In this document: one piece after another, positions 1-12,146 of the stretch
Numbering within the stretch: position 1 is the first letter of the stretch
Layout of the letters: the number at the start of each line of letters is the position of its first letter
NCBI GenBank assembly: GCA_023935145.1
Contig: CM043699.1
Coordinates: 58,606,638-58,670,637, forward strand
DNA from: Bretschneidera sinensis
Taxonomy: Eukaryota > Streptophyta > Magnoliopsida > Brassicales > Akaniaceae
Direction: 5' to 3'
DNA: 64,000 nucleotides
Made by a program: the position numbers and the translations under genes
The notes under the pieces: generated by a model
Told to the model about the DNA's origin: nothing
The model's database searches: none
Seen by the model: only the letters and a program-made list of their open reading frames with translations

Positions 1-1181
1 TGTTTTGATGCATTTTCAGGTATTTTGAGTCTTAAAGAGATGAAAAAGCTATTGTTGAATGAAGCACAAAGATTCCATGTATACCAGAGCAAAGGAGGGC
101 TTTCGGAAAGGCTAAATAAAGAGATCTAAGTATGTGTGCCGCACCCTGGATGGAGCTGGGGTGCACCCTCCAGATTAGAGGCCAAAACAAGCAAAGAAGA
201 CCATTAGGTCAGGGCGTACCCTGGATGGAGCTGGGGCGCACCTTCCAAAAAGTTTACAAGGCTAGCCTAAAACCAAGCCTAGGTGCGAGAAAATCCAAGC
301 CTAAGTGCAGACACTAATTTTGCTCTCCCAGTTAGGTCTGAATTAGGTCTTTAATGATTGTTTAAAACACTAAAACATAGTTGGACCCTTGTATTATAAA
401 TAGATCACTTAGGGTTTAATATTAGACATTCATTAAGTTGGAAGACTCAAGGAAGCAGCAACTTCTCCTCCATCAAAGTGTTCAACCATGAGCCCCATGG
501 CTAACTAATCTCCAAGCAAGGTGAAGGGATGAATCCCTAGGTGTAGTTGTTCCTATTTTCTTTTATTTGATTCAGTTGTAATAGAGCTTTATCATTAAGA
601 CATTGTTATGATTTACTTTTGAATCTAATTATAAGATTTCATCTAATCCGGTGATTGTATTGTTCTCCTTGATATAAATTTAGTCATGCTTTCCTTATGT
701 CAAGATTGCTTGGGTATGATTGAGTCCGGTAGGTTTATCCTTTAGGCTTGTCCATTACTGTAATATTGTCATAAAAGATATATTATCATTTCTTGATAAA
801 CCTATAGGATAGTTCATGTGTGTATGAATCGAAAATAAAAAGTATTTCATAACAATCAAATTAGGGTTTATACATATTCTCATTGAATATTTGTCGATTG
901 CATGTTTGGGATCGGAAACGTGCAATCGAGATAAAAATAACTGAATCAAGTTAGGATTAGGGCAACGAACCTAGGGAGGATTCCCGGATCCTTGTTGTCC
1001 CTCTATTATATTGTACAAACTACACAATTACTTCAACATTAATTTTATATTCTTTACTTATTCTGATTATATCGTCTCATATTAAAGTTTACATCTTTCT
1101 TTATAGTTAACTTGTCTCCCTATGGAATCGACACCCCAAAGTCGTGCTACAACTACCACATTACTGTTTTGGGCGTAATCA
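1..1181 (+). repeat. G1 LTR1, 5' end cut by the window
   Basis: This matches the later G1 LTRs from about their first 200 bases onward and ends in ...GGGCGTAATCA at 1181. Its GC-rich word region (about 136-250) differs from the others. It uses a GCGCACCC-like word twice around CTGGATGGAGCTGGGG, where LTRs 2-5 carry CCGCGGCC around CTGGATCAAGCTGGG. A TATA-like TATAAATAG follows near 395. Confidence 0.8.
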
Positions 1182-1741
1182 GGTGATTTGAGAAAAATGG
1201 TCAAAAAAACGTTAAAAAAAAGTTGGGTGTTAAAGAAAGGTTATCTAGTGCTTAAAAGGGGTTGTGTTTAAAGCTAAGAGATTGAGTTCTTTTACTTGTG
1301 AATCATTCCCATTCTTTCTTAACCTTTACCTTAGCCTAACATTACAAACTTATTAAAGACCTATTGATCCAATGTAATATGATTTCTCTACAATAGTGGA
1401 GAGAGGTTTGATGTCACACAATTTATCATGTTTTAGAGGCCAAGACTTGTATTCATGAATGTTATGCATAAAATCATCCGAATGTTCGGATTAATGGATT
1501 GTGGTAAGATGGATGTAAAAAGTCAATAAGGATCTTAAGATTGATGTTTGGATTACTTTTGGACTTAGGTGAAATTTAATAATTTTATGTGCCGTATGTT
1601 AAGTGCAATTTTTGAGACAAAAAGTGGATTACTCCTGGTTAACATTAGTATTGCTTTACTTTGCCTTGATTCCCACCATAGAATTCATCTCTTGTTTTCG
1701 CTTGAATTGCTAGGGACTAGCAATAAGCTAGTTGGGGGTTG
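1182..1741 (+). repeat. G1 internal 3' piece i1
   Basis: This 560-bp segment begins GGTGATTTGAG directly after the LTR terminal CA and ends in the PPT-like AGTTGGGGGTTG just before the next LTR. It corresponds to 11562-12146 of the gag-bearing copy but lacks about 34 bases present there (near 11793-11826). No coding capacity is recognised. Confidence 0.85.
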
Positions 1742-3033
1742 TGATGAGGGCCATAAAATGCATCTTAATTGTTCTTAATCGTTAGCATTTTAGGGTTGTT
1801 CTAGATCTTAATTGCACTTTTATACGTTAATAACTCTAAAGTGGTATTCTTGGATCATTAACTTATTTCGGTGCATTTTTCGGTAATTTAAGTTCAAAAG
1901 AGGAGAAGAAGCTATTGTTGTTTGAAGCACAAAGACTCGAGGCACACCGAAGTAAAGACATGGTTGCAGAAGGGCAAATGAAGAGAAATCAAGCTTATAG
2001 AGTGTGCGTTGCTGCCTAGAATTATCCAAGCCTTGGCCTCTAGAAAGTGCATCAAGAGAGCATGGAAGAAGCATCAGGTCAAGCCGCGGCCTGGATCAAG
2101 CTAGGCCGCGGCCCACAGAAGGAGAGGAAATCAGCACAATCTAAGCCGCGGCCTGACCTAATCAGAGCCTAGGCGTGACTCCGATACCCTGTCTCCGAGT
2201 AACAACTTAATTAGGGCTTTTAATGACTTTTTCAACCCTAAAACACCCTTGGACTTTGTGATTATAAATAGACCACTTAGGGTTTGTGAAGGAGACCATC
2301 TTTTCGAGAGGCCGAAGGCCAGGGTAAAACTCCATCAAGCACGAGCCCCATGGCCAACTAATCTCTAAGCAAGACGAAGGGATGAATCCCTAGGTGTAGT
2401 TCTTCCTATTTTCCTTTCTTTGATTCAGTTGTAGTAGAGATTTATTTTCAAAACAATGTTATGATTTACTTTGCTATCTAATTATAAGATTTTCTCTAAT
2501 CCAGTGATTGTATCTTTCTCCTTGATATAAATCTAGTCATGCTTTTATTATGTCAAGATTGTTTGGGTATGATTGAGTCTGGTAGATTTATCCTTTAGTC
2601 TTGTCCATTACTGCAATATTGTCATAAAAGATATATTGTCATTTCTTGATAAACCTATAGGATAGATCATATGTGCATGAAGCAAAAGTAAAGTATTTCA
2701 TAACAATTACATTAGGGTTTTTATACGTGCTCTCATTGAATATCTTCTGATTGATGTTTCGGATGTGAAACGTGCAATTGAGATAAAAACAATTGAATCA
2801 AGTTAGGATTAGGGAAATGAACCTAGAGAGGATTCCCGGATCCTTGTAGTCCCTCTATTATATTGCACAAACTACACAATTACTTCATCATCAATTTCAG
2901 ATTCTCTAATTATTCTGATTATATCGTCTTATATTAAAGTTTACATCTTTCTTTATAGTTAACTTGTCTCCCTATGGAATCGACACCCCAAAGTCGTGCT
3001 ACAACTACCACATTACTGTTTTGGGTGTAATCA
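1742..3033 (+). repeat. G1 LTR2
   Basis: The LTR runs from TGATGAGGGCC to ...GGGTGTAATCA, about 1.29 kb. It carries three CCGCGGCC words (near 2084, 2105 and 2145) and a TATA box TATAAATAG at 2263, about 110 bases after the last word. The stretch 2071-2118 aligns with a copia LTR at 25168-25215. Confidence 0.85.
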
Positions 3034-3593
3034 GGTGATTTGAGAAAAATGTTCGAAAAAACGTTAAAAAAAGGTTGGGTTTTGAAGAAAGGTTATCTAG
3101 TGCTTAAAGGGGTTGTGTTTAAAGCTAAGAGATTGAGTTCTTTTACTTGTGAATCCTTCCCATTCTTTCTTAACCTTTACCTTAGCCTAACATTACAAAC
3201 TTATTAAAGACCTATTGATCCAATGTAATGTGATTTCTCTACAATAGTGGAGAGAGGTTTGATGTCACCCAATTTATCATGTTTTAGAGGCCAAGACTTG
3301 TATTCATGAATGTTATGCATAAAATCATTCGAATGTTCGGATTAATGGACTGTGGTAAGATGGATGTAAAGAGTCAATAACAATCTCAAGATTGATGCTT
3401 GGATTACTTTTGAACTTGGGGTGAAATTTAATGATTCTATGTGCTGTGTGTTATGTGAAATTTTTGAGCCAAAATGTGAATTACCTTTGGTTAACACTGA
3501 AATTGCCTTACTTCGTTGTGATTCTTACCGTAGAATTCATCTCTTATTTTCGCTTGACTAGCTAGTGACTAGCAATAAGCTAGTTGGGGGTTG
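3034..3593 (+). repeat. G1 internal 3' piece i2
   Basis: 560 bp with the same start (GGTGATTTGAG directly after AATCA), the same missing ~34 bases and the same PPT-like end as i1. The shared junction implies one founder. Confidence 0.85.
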
Positions 3594-4888
3594 TGATGAG
3601 AGCCATAAAATGCATCTTAATAGTTCTTAATCGTTAGCATTTTAGGGTTGATCTAGATCTTAATTGCACTTTTATACGTTAATAACTCTAAAGTGGTATT
3701 CTTGGATCATTAACTTATTTTGGTGCATTTTCAAGTAATTTAAGTTCAAAAGAGGAGAAGAAGCTATTGTTGTTTGAAGCACAAAGACTCGAGGCACACC
3801 GAAGTAAAGACATGGTTACAGAAGGGCAAATGAAGAGAAATCAAGTTTATAGAGTGTGCGTTGCTGCCTAGAATTATCCAAGCCTTGGCCTCTAGAAAGT
3901 GCATCAAGAGAGTAAGGTAGAAGCATCAAGTCAGGCCGCGGCCTGGATTAAGCTGGGCCGCGGCCTATAGAAGGAGAGGAAATCAGCACAATCTGAGCCG
4001 CGTCGTGACTCAATCTGAGTCTAGGCGTGACCCTGATACCCTGTCTCCGAGTTATAACTTAATTAGGGCTTTTAATGAATTTTTCAACCCTAAAACACCC
4101 TTGGACTTTGTGATTATAAAGAGACCACTTAGGGTTTGTGAAGGAGATCATCTTTTTCGAGAGGCCGAAGGCCGGGGTAAAACTCCATCAAGCACGAGCC
4201 CCATGGCCAACTAATCTCTAAGCAAGACGAAAGGATGAATCCCTGGGTGTAGTTGTTCCTATTTTCCTTTCTTTGATTCAGTTGTAGTAGAGATTTATTG
4301 TTAAAACATTGTTATGATTTAATTTGCTATCTAATTATAAGATTTTCTCTAATCCGGTGATTGTATCTATCTCCTTGATATAAATCTAGTCATGCTTTTA
4401 TTATGTCAAGATTGTTTGGATATGATTGAGTCTAGTAGATTTATCCTTTAGGCTTGTCCATTACTACAATATTGTCATAAAAGATATATTGTCGTTTCTT
4501 GATAAACCTATAAGATAGATCATATGTGCATGAAGCAAAAGTAAAGTATTTCATAACGATTACATTAGGGTTTTTTATACGTGCTCTCATTGAATATCTT
4601 CTGATTGCATGTTTCGGATGTGAAACGTGCAATCGAGATAAAAATAACTGAATCAAGTTAGGATTAGGGCAACGAACCTAGGGAGGATTCCCGGATCCTT
4701 GTTGTCCCTCTATTATATTGTACAAACTACACAATTACTTCATCATCAATTTCAGATTCTCTACTTATTCTGATTATATCGTCTCATATTAAAGTTTACA
4801 TCTTTCTTTATAGTTAACTTCTCTGCCTATGGAATCAACACCCCAAAGTCATGCTACAACTACCACATTACTGTTTTGGGTGTAATAA
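3594..4888 (+). repeat. G1 LTR3
   Basis: Starts TGATGAGAGCC and ends in AATAA, a degraded AATCA. The GC-rich words near 3937-4010 are partly decayed (GCCGCGTCG in the third). A TATA-like TATAAAGAG follows near 4115. Confidence 0.85.
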
Positions 4889-5449
4889 GGTGATTTGAGA
4901 AAAATGCTCAAAAAAACGTTAAAAAAAAAGTTGGGTGTTGAAGAAAGATTATCTAGTGCTTAAAAGGGATTGCGTTTAAAGCTAAGAGATTGAGTTCTTT
5001 TACTTGTGAATCCTTCCCATTCTTTCTTAACCTTTACCTTAGCCTAACATTACAAACTTATTAAAGACCTATTGATCCAATATAATGTGATTTCTCTATA
5101 ATAGTGGAGAGAGGTTTGATGTCACGCAATTTATCATGTTTTAGAGGCCAAGACTTGTATTCATGAATGTTATGTATAAAATCATCTGGATGTTCGGATT
5201 AATGGATTGTGGTAAGATGGATGTAAAGAGTCAATAACGATATGAAGATTGATGCTTGGATTACTTTTGAACTTGGGGTGAAATTTAATGATTCTATGTG
5301 CTGTGTGTATTTGAAATTTTTTAGACAAAATGTGAATTACTCTTGGTTAACACTGAAATTGCTTTACTTTGTTGTGATTCTCACAGTAGAATTCATCTCT
5401 TATTTTCGCTTGACTTGCTAGGGACTACCAATAAGCTAGTTGGGGGTTG
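4889..5449 (+). repeat. G1 internal 3' piece i3
   Basis: 561 bp, same start and end as i1 and i2, with scattered substitutions. Confidence 0.85.
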
Positions 5450-6743
5450 TGATGAGAGCTATAAAATGCATCTTAATAGTTCTTAATCGTTAACATTTTG
5501 GGGTTGATCTAGATCTTAATTGCACTTTTATACGTTAATAACTCTAAAGTGGTATTCTTGGATCATTAACTTATTTTGGTGCATTTTCAGGTAATTTAAG
5601 TTCAAAAGAGGAGAAGAAGCTATTGTTGTTTGAAGCACAAAGACTCGAGGCACACTGAAGTAAAGACATGGTTGCGGAAGGGCAAATGAAGAGAAATCAA
5701 GTTTATAGAGTGTGCGTTGCTGCCTAGAATTATCTAAGCCTTGCCCTCTAGAAAGTGCATCAAGAGAGCAAGGAAGAAGCATCAGGTCAGGCCGCGGCCT
5801 GGATCAAACTGGGTCGTGGCCCATAGAAGGAGAGGAAATCAGCACAATCTGAGCCGCGGCCTGACCCAATCTGAGCCTAGGTGTGACCCTGATACCCTGT
5901 CTCCGAGTTACAACTTAATTAGGGCTTTTAATGACTTTTTCAACCCTAAAACACCCTTGGACTTTGTGATTATAAATAGACCACTTAGGGTTTGTGAAGG
6001 AGATAATCTTTTCGAGAGGCCAGACGCCAGGGTAAAACTCCATCAAGCACGAGCCCCATGGCCAACTAATCTCTAAGCAAGACGAAGGGATGAATTCCTA
6101 GGTATAGTTGTTCCTATTTTCCTTTCTTTGATTCAGTTGTAGTAGAGATTTATTGTCAAAACATTGTTATGATTTACTTTGCTATCTAATTATAAGATTT
6201 TCTCTAATCCAGTGATTGTATCTTTCTCCTTGATAAAAATCTAGTCATCCTTTTATTATGTCAAGATTGTTTAGGTATGATTGAATCTGGTAGATTTATC
6301 CTTTAGGCTTGTCCATTACTGCAATATTTTCATAAAAGATATATTATCATTTCTTGATAAACCTATAGGATAGATCATATGTGAATGAAGCGAAAGTAAA
6401 GTATTTCATAACAATTACATTAGGGTTTTTATACGTGCTCTCATTGAATATCTTCTGATTGCATGTTTCGGATGTGAAACGTGCAATCGAGATAAAAAAA
6501 AACTGAATCAAGTTAGGATTAGGGCAACGAACCTAGGGAGGATTCCCGGATCCTTGTTGTCTCTCTATTATATTGTACAAACTACACAATTACTTCATCA
6601 TCAATTTCAGATTCTCTACTTATTCTGATTATATCGTCTCATATTAAAGTTTACATCTTTCTTTATAGTTAACTTCTCTCCCTATGGAATCGACACCCCA
6701 AAGTCATGCTACAACTACCACATTACTGTTTTGGGCGTAATCA
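5450..6743 (+). repeat. G1 LTR4
   Basis: Starts TGATGAGAGCT and ends GGGCGTAATCA. The words near 5790-5860 include GGTCGTGGCC, a CpG-decayed form of the CCGCGGCC word, beside intact copies. TATAAATAG follows near 5970. Confidence 0.85.
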
Positions 6744-7305
6744 TATGATTTGCGAAAAATGCTCAAAAAAACGTTTAAAAAAAAGTTGGGTGTTGAAGAA
6801 AGGTTATCTAGTGCTTAAAAGGGGTTGTGTTTAAATCTAAGAGATTGAGTTCTTTTACTTATGAATCCTTCGCAGTCTTTCTTAACCTTTACCTTAGCCT
6901 AACATTGCAAACTTATTAAAGACCTATTGATCCAATGTAATGTGATTTCTCTACAATAGTGGAGAGAGGTTTGATGTCACGCAATTTATCATGTTTTAGA
7001 GGCCAAGACTTGTATTCATGAATGTTATGCATAAAATCACTCGGATGTTCGGATTAATGGATTGTGGTAAGGTGGATGTAAAGAGTCAATAACGATCTCA
7101 AGATTGATGCTTGGATTACTTTTGAACTTGGGGTGAAATTTAATGATTCTATGTGCTGTGTGTTATGTTAAATTTTTGAGACAAAATGTGAATTACTCTT
7201 GGTTAACACTGAAATTGCTTTACTTCGTTGTGATTCTCACCATAGAATTCATCTCTTATTTTCACTTGACTTGCTAGAGACTACCAATAAGCTAGTTGGG
7301 GGTTG
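6744..7305 (+). repeat. G1 internal 3' piece i4
   Basis: 562 bp with the junction altered to AATCATATGATTTG, otherwise like i1 to i3. It is the last unit before the gag-bearing element. Confidence 0.85.
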
Positions 7306-8587
7306 TGATGAGAACCATAAAATGCATCTTAATAGTTCTTAATCTTTAGCATTTTAGGGTTGATCTAGATCTTAATTGCACTTTTATACGTTAATAACTC
7401 TAAAGTGGTATTCTTGGATCATTAACTTATTTTGGTGCATTTTCAGGTAATTTAAGTTCAAAAGAGGAGAATAAGCTATTATTGTTTGAAGCACAAAGAC
7501 TCGAGGCACACCGAAGTAAAGACATGGTTGCGGAAGGGCAAATGAAGAGAAATCAAGTTTATAGAGTGTGCGTTGCTGCCTAGACTTATCCAAGCCTTGG
7601 CCTCTAGAAAGTGCATCAAGAGAGAAAGAAAGAATCATCAGGTCAGGCCGCGGCCTGGATCAAGCTGGGTCACTGCCCATAGAAGGAGAGGAAATCAGCA
7701 CAATCTGACCCACGGCTTGACCCAATCTGAGCCTAGGCGTGACCTTGATACCCTGTCTCTGAATTACAACTTAATTAGGGCTTTTAATGACTTTTTCAAC
7801 CCTAAAACACCCTTGGACTTTGTGATTATAAATAGACCACTTAGGGTTTGTGAAGAAGATCATCTTTTCGAGTGGTCGGAGGTGGGGTAAAACTTCATCA
7901 AGCACGAGCCCCATAGCCAACTAATCTCTAAGCAAGACGAATGGATGAATCCCTAGGTGTAGTTGTTCCTATTTTCCTTTCTTTGATTCAGTTGTAGTAG
8001 AGATTTATTGTCAAAACATTGTTATGATTTACTTTTCTATCTAATTATAAGATTTTCTCTAATCCGGTGATTGTATCTTTCTCTTTGATATAAATCTAGT
8101 CATGCTTTTATTATGTCAAGATTGTTTGGGTATGATTGAGTCTAGTAGATTTATCCTTTAGGCTTTTCCATTACTGCAATATTGTTATAAAAGATATATT
8201 GTCGTTTCTTGATAAACCTATAGGGTAGATCATATGTGCATGAAGCAAAAGTAAAGTATTTCATAACAATTACATTAGGGTTTTTATACGTGCTTTCATA
8301 GAATATCTTCTGATTGCTTGTTTGGGATGTGAAACTTGCAATTGAGATAAAAAAAAATGAATCAAGTTAGGATTAGGGCAACGAACCTAGGGAGACTTTC
8401 CGGAACCTTGTTGTTCTCTATTATATTTACACAATTATTTCACACCACTTCAAACTCAGATTTTCTCGTTTAACTTTTATTGTTCGTTTTAAGGTTTGCA
8501 CTTTCTCTTGTAGTTAGTTTGTGTCCCTGTGGAATGGACACCCCAAAGCTGTGCTACAATTACCGCGTCATACTTTGGGCATAATCA
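7306..8587 (+). repeat. G1 LTR5, the 5' LTR of the gag-bearing copy; recombinant
   Basis: Its first ~1 kb follows LTRs 2-4. From about 8316 (GCTTGTTTGGGATG...) to 8587 it follows LTR6 instead, including the shared U5 text CAAAGCTGTGCTA. This places a crossover or conversion tract near 8240-8316 and joins the array to the gag element. It ends in ...GGGCATAATCA, five bases before the PBS. Confidence 0.8.
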
Positions 8588-8592
8588 AATTT

Positions 8593-8610
8593 TGACGGCG
8601 TTGCCTGGGA
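8593..8610 (+). other. Primer-binding site, tRNA-Asp type
   Basis: TGACGGCGTTGCCTGGGA matches, with three differences, TGGCGCCGTTGCCGGGGA, which is complementary to the 3' end of plant tRNA-Asp. It lies five bases after the LTR end. The same PBS, better preserved, is seen on the minus strand at 45354 and 55948. Confidence 0.75.
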
Positions 8611-8787
8611 GACGCGCTTAAGTACAAGGAAGATTGTCAACTTTGAGAAAAGATAGTAGAAAAATTGTAGATAATTTTTCTTTTCAGCAGTTTGTAAAGG
8701 CGGTAACTTCGTTCCGTCTTTTAGCTTGCTGTATTTATTTTATTCTTTCTTTTTAAAGTATTTTTTTTTATTATTTTGTGATCTTGC

Positions 8788-10488
8788 ATGTCCTGATATG
8801 GAGACACTTTGGGTAGATTTGCTTGTAGGCCTGTGTTAGAGTCAGAATTAAATTCTTTTCTAAATCCTTTATTTGACAACCCATCTAGTCCCGAAGAGAT
8901 GAGTGAACACGAAGATCAACCCCCTAGAACCCTTCAGGATTATCTCCACCCTACACGCATAACCACACCATCATGCATCATGTTTCTAGCCAATACTCGC
9001 CATTTAGATTTTAAAAGAGGGATGATACAATTACTCCCTACATTTCATGGTTTTGAAAGTGAAAACCCATATGTGCACATTAGAGAGTTTGAGGAAGTAG
9101 TTGCGACTTTTCATAGTCAAGATGCAACTGCTGACATTATGAGACTTAAGTTCTTTCCTTTCGCTTTGAAGGATAGAGCTAAGAGTTGGCTATACTCACT
9201 GAGACCACAATCTATTGGGTCGTGGACTGAGATGACTTAGATTTTTTTTAATAAATATTTCCCCCAACATAATACCAATGCTTTAAAAAGGCAAATCATC
9301 ACCTTTGCACAAAAGGATAGTGAGACTTTATATCAGTCTTGGGAGAGATTTAAGGAGTTGTTGAGTGCGTGCCCTCACCATGGGTATGAGAATTGGCGCT
9401 TAGTGACCTATTTTTATGATGGACTTACATATAGGGAGCACCAATTTCTAGAGATAATGTGTAATGGTGAATTCTTGGAGAAAGATCTTGATGAGGCCAT
9501 AGAGTACCTCAATGAGCTTGCTGAAAAATCTCACACTTGGACTGGACCTAGTGCTACTGAAAGCACAACTAGGTCACAATCTATAGGGCACCCGAATGGT
9601 GGTGGAATTTACCATCTTAGGGAAAAGGATAACCTTAAGGCCAAAGTCGAGATGCTCACTAGGGAACTAGAGGTGTTAAAGGCTAGAAGCTCAAAGCCAA
9701 CACAAGTAGCTAATCATGAACTGTCTTTGAAACCATGTTTTGTGTGTGGCGGGGTAGATCATCTCACCCAAGAGTGCCCCATATTTGCTGAGATGAGAGG
9801 GATGTATGAGGAATAATGTAATGCCTTAGGCATTTACAAGAAGTCTTTGGCACTCTTCTCTGATAACTCTAATACAAGATGGCAAAGTCACCCCAATTTC
9901 AGCTGGAACTCTGAAAACCAGCAGCTTGCACAACCCCCTGCACCATATCATGCACCTGTATCTTCTAGGAGTTCTTTAGAAGACACTTTACATACTTTTA
10001 TTGAGGCATAGGATTAGACTAATCAAAGACTTGAATCTTTAATTACGCAGGCTGTTGAAGAAAATAAAGAGATAAAGAGCCAAGTGTCCAAGTTAATGAG
10101 CTACTTGAGTGTGACTGAGCGAGGTAAGTTCCCTTCTCAAGCTCAGTCCACATCCCATGGTCAGCACCTGGGGCAACAAAATTTGAAAAAGGTGAATGCC
10201 ATTGAGATACTAAGTGGTAAGTTATTACACATTCCAACAACGAAAAAATCAGAGGATGTGGACGAAAGCCGCCAAGCATACATGATTGAACCATTCATGG
10301 AAAAGGTCCAACACCTTAATCCATTGGAGTCCACCCTCACCCATGGCTTCACAAGAGCATATATCGAGCTAGAATTTGTGGATGTTACTGATGACATCCT
10401 TGAGGCCTCTCCAAAGCATACAAGTACCGAATTTGGCAGTGAAGCAGTGGCTGGTGAATTCAACCTATGTTTGTCTAGGAGGAAATAA
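8788..10488 (+). pseudogene. Broken gag of G1 (Athila-like capsid/nucleocapsid)
   Basis: Gag forms the virus-like particle and packages element RNA. Alignment with the minus-strand copy (start at 55774) puts the start at ATG 8788. Visible pieces are a capsid-like region at 8809-9240 (motif FALKDRAKSWLYSL), its continuation at 9358-9816 with a zinc knuckle CFVCGGVDHLTQEC (CX2CX4HX4C), and a C-terminal tail at 10084-10488. Stops include TGA at 8794, TAG at 9238, TAA at 9814 and TAG near 10010. Against the G4 copy these are CGA, CAG, CAA and CAG codons changed by C-to-T. No protease or pol follows. The final stop position is uncertain. Confidence 0.8.
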
Positions 10489-12146
10489 AGGCGTCTGGCT
10501 GAAGATGTAAAACGTAGCGCTCATAGGAGGCACCCCATAGCATATCCTTTTACTTTTATTGTTTTCATATTTCTTTTTCTTGTTTATTGTTCGTATTTTT
10601 TTTTCCTGTTTTCCAGTATTAACTTAGTATTTTTTTAGGGTCAAATATACGAAGCAGTTCAAATGGTGGAGCACAATTTTCAGTTGTTGTGCACGTTTGG
10701 CTACAAAGGGAGTTTCCTTTACTCTTTCTTTTACATTGAGGTCAATGTAATTTTTAAGTTAGGGGTAGAGGAAACGCATCTCTTTGCTTCCATATTCTTT
10801 ATTTCCATACATTTTTTCCCATTGAACTGCTTGGTGTCGTTCTCCCTTTTTGTTTGTTTTTAGCATTCCTTGTGTTAGCCTTGGATATAATTCATATGTC
10901 AATGATATGAGCTTAATTGAGATAGCATATAGCATTTAGAAGTAGTTAAATCTTGCTTCGGTTTGAGAATAATTTAAGTGTCAATCTTGATTTGGTTTGA
11001 GACTCTAGTTTGTGGTAAGATTGTATGAATAGTCTAAAGCATTTAGAGAAGTTTTATGTGTGATTATTTGTGAATACTTTTGTGGTCTCGACAAGGTCTA
11101 GAACTTATTTGATAATCACTCGAGGCGAATTCCTAGAATGCATATTACTTAGGATATGATATAGGCCATTTTTTGAACCGTTTGAGCCTATCAAACTTAT
11201 CCTTGCTATATCTATCACTAGTCACCTGTTTGAGCCTTTTTCTTGAAAAAGAATTTGAGCCTTGTTTCTTTCGAAAACCCATTTACTTACCCCTATGAGC
11301 CTAAGAAAATATTTTATCCTTACCTCTCTCTTAAAAGAACTTAGCTATACATATTTGTTGAGAAGCACTTAACATGAATAATGATGAAAATATGAGAAAA
11401 TATCACTACCATAACCCAAGTACATTAAAGGAGATAAGTTGGGCATTATGGAAAAGAAAAGAAAAATGAAAAAAAAGAGGTGAATGGTCTCATGCCAAAA
11501 TACAAAAGAAAAGAAAAGAGAAGTGAATTATGGCAAAGAAAGAAGAAAAGAAAAGAAAAGTGGTGATTTGAGAAAAATGCTCGAAAAAAGTTTTAAAAAA
11601 AAAGTTGGGTGTTGAAGAAAGGTTATCTAGTGCTTAAAAGTGGTTGTGTTTAAAGCTAAGAGATTGAGTTCTTTTACTTGTGAATCCTTCCCATTCTTTC
11701 TTAACCTTTACCTTAGCCTAACGTTACAAGCTTATTAAAGACCTATTGATCCAATGTAATGTGATTTTTCTACAATAGTGGAGAGAGGTTTGAAATGTAA
11801 GCCTATGGAGCTTGTTTTTGTGATTGATGTCACGCAATTTATCATGTTTTAGAGGCCAAGACTTGTATTCATGAATGTTATACATAAAATCATCTGGATG
11901 TTCAGATTAATGGATTGTTGTAAGATGGATGTAAAGAGTCAATAATGATATCAAGATTGATGCTTGGATTACTTTTGAACTGGGGGTGAAATTTAATGAT
12001 TCTATGTGTTGTGTGTTATGTGAAATTTTTGAATTACTCTTGGTTAACACTGAAATTACTTTACTTTGTTGTGATTCTCACCATAGAATTCATCTCTTAT
12101 TTTTGCTTGAATTGCTAGGGACTAGCAATAAGCTAGTTTCGGGTTG
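10489..12146 (+). other. G1 noncoding 3' internal region with purine tract and PPT
   Basis: No open coding signal is seen. GATGTAAAACGTAGCGCTC just after gag is the sequence that follows pol in full Athila-like elements, so pol appears to have been removed between gag and this point. An AAAAGAAAAG-rich purine tract (about 11450-11560) ends exactly where the array pieces begin (11562). A terminal PPT (near 12131-12146) precedes LTR6. Confidence 0.65.

Noticed and set aside
1..7305. Satellite DNA with a 1.85-kb unit
   Set aside because: Each unit contains a full LTR with TATA, TG/CA ends and a PPT, and the last copy carries PBS and gag, so it is a retroelement-derived array.
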